A stretch of DNA of 10,791 nt from Calditrichaceae bacterium (GTDB taxonomy: Bacteria > Calditrichota > Calditrichia > Calditrichales > Calditrichaceae), in the NCBI GenBank assembly GCA_024763405.1, contig JANTFQ010000052.1, forward strand, positions 1 to 10,791. The letters are read 5' to 3'. The notes below the pieces were generated by a model. The model was not told where the DNA came from and searched no databases. It saw nothing but the letters and a program-made list of their open reading frames with translations. Below, one piece after another: positions 1 to 6,300 of this stretch; position 1 is the stretch's first letter, and the number at the start of each line of letters is the position of its first letter. The translations under genes were made by a program, and so were the position numbers.

Positions 1-219
1 AATGACGGCCAGATCCGGTTTTTGTGGTAAATCGGCCACAGAAGGGTACGCTTTGATGCCTTCAATAAAATCGGCTTTGGGGTTGACGGGATAGATTTTG
101 CCCTTAAAATTCATCCGCAGGACGGCCTCCATAAACATTTTTCCCAGGGAACCTTCTTTGCGGGAAGCGCCGATGATGGCGATGGATTTAGGTTGTAAAA
201 TTTTATTAAGACGTGACAT
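1..219 (-). CDS. CoA-binding protein, ADP-forming acyl/acetyl-CoA synthetase family (N-terminal part only)
   Basis: The first 73 residues are present and the rest lies beyond the left edge. The protein opens with a Rossmann CoA-binding domain. The segment KSIAIIGASRKEGSLG (residues 11-26) is the nucleotide/CoA-binding loop of the family, followed by GKIYPVNPKAD and AYPSVADLP, both typical of the alpha part of ADP-forming acetyl-CoA synthetases and of Pat-type acyltransferases that carry the same domain. In this family the CoA-binding domain works with succinyl-CoA-ligase-like and ATP-grasp parts to convert acyl-CoA plus ADP and phosphate to acid plus ATP, or the reverse. The ATG at 219 has an AGGA ribosome site seven bases upstream. 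Whether the ATP-grasp part is fused or separate, or a GNAT domain is present, cannot be seen here, so the substrate is unknown. The family call is firm; the exact enzyme is not. Confidence 0.85.
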   Translation of the reverse strand, partial: MSRLNKILQPKSIAIIGASRKEGSLGKMFMEAVLRMNFKGKIYPVNPKADFIEGIKAYPSVADLPQKPDLAVI

Positions 220-284
220 ATCTATTCCTGACAAATAAAATGTTTATTACCATGAAGAGTATGAAGCAACTTAGAATCAATTTT

Positions 285-350
285 TATTTTCTTCCCGACC
301 TTCATTAGCTTCATGATTGATGCAATTTTAATTTATCGGGGAAGAAAATA
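285..350. repeat. Long imperfect inverted repeat in the leader of the CoA-binding gene
   Basis: The arm at 285-298 (TATTTTCTTCCCGA) pairs with 336-350 (TCGGGGAAGAAAATA), leaving one unpaired C and a 37-base loop. Neither strand has a U-run straight after the stem, so it is not a standard intrinsic terminator. It sits 66-131 bases upstream of the minus-strand start at 219. It could be a leader RNA structure or a decayed palindromic element; the sequence does not decide. Confidence 0.6.
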
Positions 351-388
351 TCAGCCAAGACAAAAGTTAAAAAAAAGAAAGGTTAAAA

Positions 389-400
389 CAAAGCGCTTTG
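389..400. repeat. Perfect 12-bp palindrome CAAAGCGCTTTG
   Basis: The twelve bases are self-complementary with no spacer, the geometry of a dimeric regulator's operator rather than an RNA hairpin. It lies in the gap between the receiver gene and the CoA-binding gene, about 170 bases upstream of the latter's start. On the minus strand it is followed by a T-rich tract, but the palindrome is too tight for a good terminator stem. Its function is unknown. Confidence 0.4.
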
Positions 401-455
401 GGAAGAGCACATCATATTTATCTGTAAGAAAATAAAAATCATAAATTGTTACTTG

Positions 456-513
456 TTGATCTTCAATCTGACATTATTTTTAGTCAACGATTGAAGATTA
501 ACGATCGAAGATT
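456..513. repeat. Tandem 14-base repeat (AACGATTGAAGATT) with an inverted partner
   Basis: AACGATTGAAGATT at 486-499 is followed directly by AACGATCGAAGATT at 500-513, with one mismatch. TTGATCTTCAATC at 456-468 is the inverted complement of 489-501 with one mismatch, so a 13-bp stem with a 20-base loop is possible. Another copy of the unit lies in a second gap at 2878-2897. The unit is therefore dispersed within the window, as expected of a short genomic repeat family. Confidence 0.65.
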
Positions 514-550
514 GCAGATGTTATATTAAAGATGAAAAAACCAGGAGGCT

Positions 551-907
551 TTAAGCAAGCACATTTTGTATTTCTGCCTGAAGGATATTCAAATCGATGG
601 GCTTCTGCAGGACACTGCGCACACCAAGGTCAAAGAAATCATTTTCAGAATATTTTTTTAAAAAGGCGGTAATAATTAAAATTGGAAAGCTGCTATTATT
701 TGCAAGGGCCTTTTTAGAAAACTGCAGGCCGTTCATTACCGGCATCTCCACATCCACAACGGCAGCGTCCGGCTGCTGGTCTTCCAGAACATCCAGCGCT
801 TCTTTGCCATTTGAGGCCAGCACAACCTTAAAGCCTTTAAGCGTTAAAAAGTCACTTAAAAACTCCCGCACCTCACTTTGATCATCAACGACTAATATTT
901 TCTTCAT
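551..907 (-). CDS. Stand-alone CheY-like response regulator receiver protein
   Basis: This 118-residue protein is a single receiver domain with no output domain, so it probably passes a phosphoryl group on or acts through protein contact rather than by binding DNA. It has the acidic pair D8-D9 (KILVVDD), the phospho-acceptor D52 (VVDVEMP), the switch threonine T80 (LIITAF) and the conserved lysine K102 (LQKPID). The frame stays open upstream to 1042, but the ATG at 907 is preferred. The receiver fold begins there, a GGAG ribosome site lies six bases upstream, and a good promoter (926-954) sits inside the upstream extension and would exclude it from the transcript. No kinase is adjacent. The nearest candidate partner in the window is the hybrid sensor at 7480-9132, a link that is speculative. 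Confidence 0.93.
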   Translation of the reverse strand: MKKILVVDDQSEVREFLSDFLTLKGFKVVLASNGKEALDVLEDQQPDAAVVDVEMPVMNGLQFSKKALANNSSFPILIITAFLKKYSENDFFDLGVRSVLQKPIDLNILQAEIQNVLA

Positions 908-925
908 AAGGCTCCAATCCGCTTT

Positions 926-954
926 AATATAGGTTGCCGGCCTTATAAATTCAA
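926..954 (-). promoter_or_regulatory. Sigma-70-type promoter for the receiver gene
   Basis: Read on the minus strand, a -35 hexamer TTGAAT (949-954) and a -10 hexamer TATATT (926-931, five of six to consensus) are separated by exactly 17 bases. The start of transcription would fall near 919, giving a leader of only about 12 bases that still contains the GGAG ribosome site. This supports translation from 907. Confidence 0.6.
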
Positions 955-960
955 CCGAAA

Positions 961-995
961 AATTTGCCCTTTTCCCGGACTTTTTCCGGCAAATT
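961..995. promoter_or_regulatory. Inverted repeat between divergent genes, possible operator
   Basis: AATTTGCC (961-968) and GGCAAATT (988-995) are perfect 8-bp inverted arms with 19 bases between them, and a second CCGGA/TCCGG pair lies inside. The element sits just upstream of the receiver promoter and about 60 bases before the peptidase start, so one dimeric regulator bound here could affect both directions. No regulator is identified. Confidence 0.35.
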
Positions 996-997
996 AG

Positions 998-1026
998 TTG
1001 CAGCGCTTGCTGCTCTCCATTACATT
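998..1026 (+). promoter_or_regulatory. Weak candidate promoter for the peptidase/membrane-protein operon
   Basis: TTGCAG (998-1003) and TACATT (1021-1026) are spaced by 17 bases and would start transcription about 25 bases before the ATG at 1058. The hexamers match consensus only at three and four of six positions. The location is right, the sequence evidence is weak. Confidence 0.3.
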
Positions 1027-1057
1027 CGGAACTGCTGCTCATTAATCAGGACAATCT

Positions 1058-1987
1058 ATGTTAACGCGATTTAAAATCGGTCATTCTTCCGATCTCAAAA
1101 ATGCCACCGGCTGTACGGTTATTCTTCCGCCGGAAAATAATGTGACCAGTGCGGTTGCCCGTGGCGCTTCTCCGGGAAGCAGGGAATACGCGCTGCTTTC
1201 ACCCAAACGGAAAATCAGCTGCATCGACGCCCTTGTTTTAACCGGCGGCAGCGCTTTTGGTTTAAACTGCGCCCACGCGGTGATGGAAGCCCTGGCCGAA
1301 CAAGGTTCCGGTTACCAGACCAATTTCGGGCCGGTGCCCATTGTTCCGGCGGCGGTAATTTTTGATAAAAATATTGGCAATTCAAAAGCATATCCCAAAA
1401 CGGAACAGGCCCGGCAGGCGTTGGAAACGGCTTCGTATGAGAATTTTCAGATGGGAAATGTGGGCGCGGGCAGCGGCGCCACCGTCGGTAAATGGCGGGG
1501 AATGGATTTTGCACTGAAAGGCGGAATCGGAATCGCGGAAAAAAGCAGTAACGGGGTAAAGGCTCTGGCGCTCACCGTAGTTAATGCCGTGGGGGATGTG
1601 CTGGACTGGAATGGAAAGATTCTTGCCGGAGCCCTGGCCGAAGACGGAACGTTTATGGCAGAGGGCAATCCCTTTATCCGCTGGGAGGAACCCAAAGTGG
1701 GGCTGGCCGAAAACACGGTTCTGACGGCGGTGCTGACCAATGCGGTGTTATCCAAACAGCAGGCCCGTTTTATTGCCGATCGGGCCCATCACGGCATTGC
1801 CCGACGCATCGAGCCGTCCCATACCAGTTACGATGGCGATATTAGTTTTGTAATTTCCACGCCGGAAATTGAATCTGATCTGGACCTGCTGGCCGCGCTC
1901 ACGGTTGCCGCGGTGGAAGAATCCATCATCAATGGCATTAAAAAGGCGGACGCGATTTGCGGCGTGCGCGCCTGGAAGGATTTATAA
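1058..1987 (+). CDS. P1 family (S58) self-processing aminopeptidase, DmpA/NylC-like
   Basis: This 309-residue protein belongs to the P1/S58 family of Ntn-type hydrolases, which includes L-aminopeptidase/D-esterase DmpA, beta-aminopeptidases and nylon-oligomer hydrolase. Family marks are DALVLTGGSAFGL (57-69), the glycine-rich GNVGAGSGATVGK (133-145), and the C-terminal AHHGIARRIEPSHTSYDGD (243-261). Family members are made as one chain and cleave themselves before a Ser or Thr that becomes the N-terminal nucleophile. Here the matching site is ENTVLTAVLTNA, giving predicted cleavage between N219 and T220. Length is normal, and no signal peptide is visible, so it probably acts in the cytoplasm. 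The ATG at 1058 has AGGA six bases upstream. The next gene begins immediately after the stop, so the two are co-transcribed. The natural substrate cannot be told; short peptides, amides or esters with unusual residues are typical for the family. Confidence 0.9.
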   Translation: MLTRFKIGHSSDLKNATGCTVILPPENNVTSAVARGASPGSREYALLSPKRKISCIDALVLTGGSAFGLNCAHAVMEALAEQGSGYQTNFGPVPIVPAAVIFDKNIGNSKAYPKTEQARQALETASYENFQMGNVGAGSGATVGKWRGMDFALKGGIGIAEKSSNGVKALALTVVNAVGDVLDWNGKILAGALAEDGTFMAEGNPFIRWEEPKVGLAENTVLTAVLTNAVLSKQQARFIADRAHHGIARRIEPSHTSYDGDISFVISTPEIESDLDLLAALTVAAVEESIINGIKKADAICGVRAWKDL

Positions 1988-2551
1988 ATGAGCGCATTAT
2001 TTTTGCCGGTTCGTCTGACCCTGGTATTGGCCGGGATGGTATTTTTCTTTGTAGGATATGCCGCCGCGCCCTGGGTATACCATAAAAATATCAAATGGCT
2101 GGTAGCTTTTCCTATGTGGATGTCGGTTAAATTAGAAGCCTGGTCGAAAAAAAAGATAAATGTCTATGGACTGTTCCTGTTCATTTTTGGTGTGAACAGT
2201 ATTTCCCTTACGATTGATTTACTGTCCGGCTATATTTTATTTCTGCCCGTTCTGTTTGCCGCCTGGACCGGTTTGAATATTGGCGTGGTAACCTTTCATT
2301 CACTTAAAGGCGAATTTTACTTTGCCGCTCTGCTGAACCCGGTGGCGATGCTTGAACTGCCGGCGGTTTTTATCACCTTTGCCCTGGCCCTGGGATATAA
2401 TTTGCAACTGCTGCAGGGTAGCGGCGCAGAGTTTTCCTGGAAGGTAAATATCTATCTGCATTCCTATCTCTGGATTGCACTCCCGCTTCTTTTTATTGCG
2501 GCCATTATTGAGACGGCTTTTATTCACTGGGCACAGAAGATTCAGGACTAA
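1988..2551 (+). CDS. SpoIIM/DUF95-like integral membrane protein
   Basis: The protein has 187 residues and about five hydrophobic helices (roughly 8-28, 58-75, 78-103, 120-138 and 157-177), with a positively charged loop near 50-57 (KKK). The segment LLNPVAMLELPAVFI (115-129) followed by ALGYNL resembles the 'LLPHGxxELPAxxIAxxxGLxLG' signature of the stage II sporulation M (SpoIIM, DUF95) family, and GVNSISLTIDLLSG fits the preceding helix pair. The usual His-Gly of that signature is replaced by Val-Ala here. Outside spore formers such proteins are widespread with poorly defined roles, so a sporulation function should not be assumed. The ATG follows the TAA of the peptidase gene with no base between and no separate ribosome site, so translation is likely coupled. 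The membrane-protein call is firm; the family is moderately sure. Confidence 0.65.
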   Translation: MSALFLPVRLTLVLAGMVFFFVGYAAAPWVYHKNIKWLVAFPMWMSVKLEAWSKKKINVYGLFLFIFGVNSISLTIDLLSGYILFLPVLFAAWTGLNIGVVTFHSLKGEFYFAALLNPVAMLELPAVFITFALALGYNLQLLQGSGAEFSWKVNIYLHSYLWIALPLLFIAAIIETAFIHWAQKIQD

Positions 2552-2569
2552 GGAATTGATAAAACACAA

Positions 2570-2587
2570 ATCAGTCGGTAGACTGAT
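2570..2587 (+). repeat. Hairpin after the membrane-protein gene
   Basis: ATCAGTC (2570-2576), loop GGTA and GACTGAT (2581-2587) form a perfect 7-bp stem 18 bases after the stop codon. A competing pairing CGGTAG/CTACCG (2576-2581 with 2593-2598) is also possible. There is no U-run after either, so it could protect the mRNA end or be a repeat element, but is not a textbook terminator. Confidence 0.45.
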
Positions 2588-2626
2588 CCGCCTACCGGCG
2601 CGATAAATTCCAAAATCAAACACTTT

Positions 2627-2700
2627 ACCACAGAACACAGAGATTCCATTTATTTTTTTTAGCATTTCTCCGTGAAATGATACGCTCTTCGTGATTTAAT
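2627..2700. repeat. Decayed CACAGAG-type palindromic repeat
   Basis: The left side reads ACCACAGAACACAGAGA (2627-2643); the right side has TTTCTCCGTG (2665-2674) and CTTCGTGATTTAAT (2687-2700), which are partly its inverted complement. CACAGAGA against TCTCCGTG matches at seven of eight positions. The layout resembles the dispersed 'ACCACAGAG…CTCTGTGGT' elements seen between genes in many unrelated genomes. An eight-T run at 2653-2660 lies in the loop. It is assigned by resemblance only. Confidence 0.4.
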
Positions 2701-2745
2701 AGAAACTGAAACGCGGTGCGAAGTCTTAAAGAATTCGTACCGTTA

Positions 2746-2934
2746 AAGTACTAAAATTTAAAATCGCGGTTCAAATTTTTATGTACGATTGTAGCTTTGC
2801 GATTTTAAAAAGCTGTCTTACCCGTGGAGGCAGCCTGCCCGGCTTTCAACAGGGGGTTCCAGTAGCACCCATTATTAAACGATTGAAGATGAACGATACC
2901 AGAGTACGGATGTTTTCAATAATTTTTAGTACTT
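2746..2934. repeat. Pair of nested 11-bp perfect inverted repeats
   Basis: Outer arms AAGTACTAAAA (2746-2756) and TTTTAGTACTT (2924-2934) enclose 167 bases. Directly next to the left outer arm begins an inner pair, TTTAAAATCGC (2757-2767) with GCGATTTTAAA (2799-2809), closing a 31-base loop. The enclosed part also holds a GC-richer segment (2821-2870) unlike its AT-rich flanks. The layout could be a small non-autonomous element or a structured RNA. No flanking target duplication was recognised. Confidence 0.45.
2878..2897 (+). repeat. Second copy of the AACGATTGAAGAT repeat
   Basis: These 20 bases match 486-505 with a single difference (G for T at the 14th base). As in the first copy, a second unit starting AACGAT follows in tandem but decays after six bases. 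Confidence 0.6.
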
Positions 2935-3134
2935 GAAAACAGGATAATCCCTGTTGGTTATTGATTATTCAATTGATATTTTCGTACAATATCCAATATT
3001 CATCAGAGAATTTCCAGTGATCAAATTAACAAGCGATACCCTGCCTTCTGAAAACTTTTTGAGAGATCATTTCATACCTGATACCGGCAAAGATTCTCGA
3101 ATCGACACAGTCGATTCACTCCAAACTTCACTCC

Positions 3135-3174
3135 AAAAAAAAGGGATGCAAAAGTGCATCCCCGGTATTTTTTT
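3135..3174 (-). terminator. Intrinsic terminator, bidirectional, mainly for the T9SS peptidase gene
   Basis: GGGATGCA (3143-3150) and TGCATCCC (3155-3162) form a perfect 8-bp stem with a four-base loop. On the minus strand the stem is followed at once by eight Ts (complement of 3135-3142). On the plus strand seven Ts follow after a short gap (3168-3174). It lies about 190 bases beyond the stop of the minus-strand peptidase gene and also blocks plus-strand read-through from the 1058-2551 operon. Confidence 0.85.
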
Positions 3175-3208
3175 ACTTTATCCCCATAAAACGTCCTTGT
3201 CCGTCGGG

Positions 3209-3340
3209 GCAAATCCCCATAAAAAAGGGGCAAGTCGGTTGAGCAAAGCGAAATCCCGATTTATCGGGAGATGAAATAATCCCTTGCCATCCCGAAAAAG
3301 AAGCTCCCTTCCCGGGAGCAAATCCCCATAAAAAAGGGGC
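3209..3340 (-). repeat. Repeat cluster in the peptidase 3' untranslated region
   Basis: An identical 23-base sequence occurs at 3209-3231 and 3318-3340; its core is CCCC-ATAAAAAA-GGGG, itself able to fold. A partial third copy begins near 3180. Between the two lie the palindromes TCCCGAT-TT-ATCGGGA (3254-3269) and GCTCCC-TTCCC-GGGAGC (3303-3319). A longer pairing GGCAAG/CTTGCC (3229-3234 with 3283-3288) would bring them together. The 13-base GATGAAATAATCC at 3270-3282 recurs at 3348-3360. Everything lies between the peptidase stop and its terminator, so it is transcribed as its trailer. Confidence 0.7.
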
Positions 3341-3347
3341 TGGCTGG

Positions 3348-3371
3348 GATGAAATAATCCTTTATTTCATC
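3348..3371 (-). repeat. Perfect 10-bp hairpin overlapping the peptidase stop codon
   Basis: GATGAAATAA (3348-3357), loop TCCT (3358-3361) and TTATTTCATC (3362-3371) are perfect inverted arms. In the mRNA, read on the minus strand, the first arm contains the last two codons ATG-AAA and the TAA stop, and the second arm follows after four bases. There is no U-run, so it is not a terminator by itself. Confidence 0.7.
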
Positions 3372-6300
3372 AAAATCATTTTGCGTATTTTAACAAAACG
3401 GCCGGCGGTTAATTTATAGTAATAGATGCCGCTGCTCAAAGCGGAAGCGTCAAATGTAAGCACATATTCTCCGGCCTCCTGCTTTCCGTTTACCAGCGTT
3501 CGCACCTTTTGTCCGAGCTGATTATAAATAATCAGGCGTACCTCGCTGCCCACTGAAAGCTGATAGCTGATAGCCGTTGTCGGATTAAACGGATTGGGAT
3601 AGTTCTGTGAAAGAGCAAATTCCCGCGGCGTCTGTCCGTCCTTTCCAATGGCCGAAATAATCGGATCCATTGAAAAGTCAACATTCTGCACCGTATCCTG
3701 ATTTACGGTTAATCCGCTGGCCACGCTGTCCGTTGTTGTGTAGCCGCTATTATGAATTTTAACCGTATAGGTTCCGTCAAGCAATCCGCTGAAACGGTAA
3801 AAACCGCTGCTGTTAGTGGTCAGCGTATCGGCCGCGTCGCCGCTCAGATAGACGGAAACGCCGCTGTCGTCTTCTGTATCGGTTAAATCAACCGTGCCGC
3901 TGATGGCGCCGATGGGGCCGGCCAGTAAAAAGGCAACCGAGTTATCCAGTAAATTTTTGCCTTCCGTACTGTTAAGCGCGGCCAGGTTAAAGGCAAAATA
4001 AACCGTCTGCGCAGAGTTGGGGTCGCTGTCATTATCATAAACCAAAATACCGGCGTTAGCGCTATTGTTAGCCGGTTCCAGCACGATATAGGATTGCGCG
4101 TCCGCTTCTACCGCATCTTGATCTCCATAACCGCTGTAGCTGATCGCAAGAGGGGACGGAATTGTATTGGGTGTGTTTAAAATAGCGTGGTTTTCCTGCC
4201 CGCTTACGGTTTGCAGGTTGCCGGCATTGTCCGTATTCCATTTAGTGGAATGCAGAACGTTGGCGGCAAAAGAAGAATAACCGGGGGAACTCAGCGCGTC
4301 GTAACCCAGCTCACCACCTTCGATGAGCAGTTTATTCCCGGCCGTCGCCGTCCAGTCTTCCAGTTTTGTACGGTAATTGCTATCGGATACGGGGGATGTG
4401 TTAGCGCCGCTGGAGGAAATAATCAGATCGTAATTGGAAAAATTAGTATTCAGTGCGGTTGCCACCGTCACTTTTTCGGTAGAATAACCCAGCGCATCTA
4501 ACCAGGTCTGAATATCATCGGCGGATTTACCATACGATTCTTTTGTACGGACAACCGGAGTTTTGCCTGAATTATCTGCCGCTTTGCCGTTGGGGTCATC
4601 GTCCACAATTAAAACCAAACCTTTTGTTTCGATAATTGAAAAAGAATGAAAGCCGTTGGCCGGCTCGCGGCTGCTGTTGGTGTTCTGTGCAATATCCCGG
4701 GCGATAATATAATAGTGGATGGAATCGCCGATGGTAAGCGCGGCAGCATCCAGGGGAAATGGGTTTTCGTACAAATCATTTCCGCTGGTAACGAGTGGGA
4801 AGCTGTCCAAAGCGGCGGTGCTGTTATGACCAAAGAAGCAAATCACCGTGTCCACGCCGGCGTTGTCGGTAACGGTGGCGCTTACGGTGGCCGGCCACTG
4901 GGCCAGCGCCTGATCCCCTAAGGTTGTGTGTGTAATTACCGGCGCTTCCAGATCGGTGCCTACATGAAAGCTATGGTAGCCGGTTGGAGCATCACTGGGA
5001 TCGTTGCTCACATTATTACCCTGATCAATAACAGAGATATAATACTGAATATCAATTTCATTACCAAGGTCGGGGATGGTACCCATATATTCATTCGTTC
5101 CGCCGGTTGCCGTCATCAAAACTGAATCGGTTAAGGCGGATACGCCATAAACCACCCACATACGGTTGGGATCCAAAGGGTCAGCGCCTTGCGTAATCGT
5201 CGCTACCACATCATAACCGGCAGCAGATTCTTCCGTATCAGTGAGCGGTGTGTGTGTAATGGTGGCCATATAATCGGCCTTGTCTACCAGGCCGTGGGCG
5301 TCGAAGGCATCAATAATGATGCCTTTATGTGCGCCGCCGTACACATTTTCATCAGCCTGGATATAGGCCTGGGCCGCATCCTGCAATCCGGGGGAAGACC
5401 CCCAGATATAATGTGTTTCAATAAAATCGGTATCGGTTACTTCGCGTCCCACCTGAATCCAGATATCCATTAAGGCCGAAGACCAAATCTGGCCGCCATC
5501 GTGGCCGCTTACATAATCATCCGGATAAACCCAGTCCAAATCACAGCGTCGGCCGTTCCAGAATTCATTGTGGCCGTCCCATGAAAATACGTAACCCCAA
5601 TTATAATCGTTGGTGATTCGGGAATACGAAGCAGCCCAATAGTCGGAGCTGCCTTCCTGCAGAGACATGGTTTCTCCGCTGTAGGACATACCGCCGGTTA
5701 AATTGGTCTGAAAAGAGTGGGCGTGCTCATGCCAGATGACGTCGGCGTCTTCGGAATCATCCACGCCGCCTTCGCCAAGCGCGAGATAATTGTCGGAAGT
5801 CACATAATGCGAATTATCATCACCGCTCAGTCCGTGCGGGTCGACTTCAAAATTATGCTGCTCTGCAACATCGTAACCTAAATCCAGAATCAGATGTCGG
5901 GTAGATTTATCTACGTGATAGTAAGCCATTACGGATTCAAAATTTTGATCATTTCGGGTAAAGCGAAACATGGAAGAATCGGCCAGTTCGGGAAAGGTAT
6001 CCGTTGGTGATTCCCAGTCCTTCAGAACCGCATAAGGGCCCTTCAGTTTATACAATCCGCCTTCGTATGTGATATCTTTTAATACGACTTCAATGCGCTC
6101 ATCATTCAGTTCGTTGGAATCAGCGTCATTATTATCTTTATACAGGCCGCCGTAGGTAACACCGGCTGTGGTCAGGGGATCCGGATCCCAAACCAGGCCT
6201 TTGCCATCGTGGTACATCATCATATCTTTTACATGAACGATTTCCCCGGAAGTGGCGTCTACGAAAACTTCCCAGTCGCCCATAGGCGATTCGGTGGGTA

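Larger units (their letters stand above)
220..550. other. 331-base gap with small repeats, no gene
   Basis: No credible reading frame is present. The stretch is AT-rich and lies between two minus-strand genes, so it is the leader of the CoA-binding gene and the trailer of the receiver gene. It holds a long imperfect inverted repeat (285-350), a perfect 12-bp palindrome (389-400) and a tandem 14-base repeat with an inverted partner (456-513). No strong promoter for the gene starting at 219 and no convincing U-tailed terminator for the gene ending at 551 was found; the six-T run just after 551 on the minus strand follows only a very weak stem. Confidence 0.7.
2552..3361. other. 810-base gap between convergent genes; repeats and a terminator, no credible gene
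   Basis: From left to right the gap holds a hairpin just after the membrane-protein stop (2570-2587), a decayed CACAGAG palindrome (2627-2700), two nested 11-bp inverted repeats (2746-2934) enclosing a copy of the 14-base repeat (2878-2897), an intrinsic terminator (3135-3174), and a cluster of direct and inverted repeats forming the trailer of the large peptidase gene (3209-3371). A 106-codon open frame from a TTG at 2954 crosses the terminator and the repeats and is not believed. Nothing recognisable as tRNA or a known riboswitch was seen. Confidence 0.7.

Noticed and set aside
908..1042. A 45-residue N-terminal extension of the receiver protein
   Set aside because: The receiver fold starts at the ATG at 907, which has its own ribosome site, and a good promoter lies within the extension.
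1215..1755. Two minus-strand open frames (1215-1514 and 1447-1755) opposite the P1 peptidase
   Set aside because: They are antisense shadows of a strongly supported gene, with Pro/Arg/Ser-rich composition typical of the reverse of GC-rich codons.
2821..2872. GC-rich, partly self-complementary segment considered as a tRNA or riboswitch
   Set aside because: No cloverleaf, no GGTTC-type T-arm and no known aptamer core could be laid out, and no gene follows on the plus strand for it to control.
2954..3274. A 106-codon plus-strand open frame in the convergent gap
   Set aside because: It starts at a TTG with no ribosome site, reads straight through the intrinsic terminator at 3135-3174 and the repeat cluster, and the product resembles nothing I recognise.
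3209..3340. Two identical 23-base repeats considered as a CRISPR remnant
   Set aside because: There are only two full copies, 109 bases apart, with palindromes between them and no regular spacers or cas genes.
4590..4624. LVLIVDDDP in the peptidase read as the start of a response-regulator receiver domain
   Set aside because: The following residues lack the phospho-acceptor Asp, Thr and Lys context, and the segment sits inside a secreted protein; it fits a Rossmann/amidotransferase-like module better.
4187..5473. Several plus-strand frames of 65-104 codons opposite the metallopeptidase
   Set aside because: They are antisense shadows; the minus-strand gene has continuous domains, a signal peptide and a ribosome site through this region.
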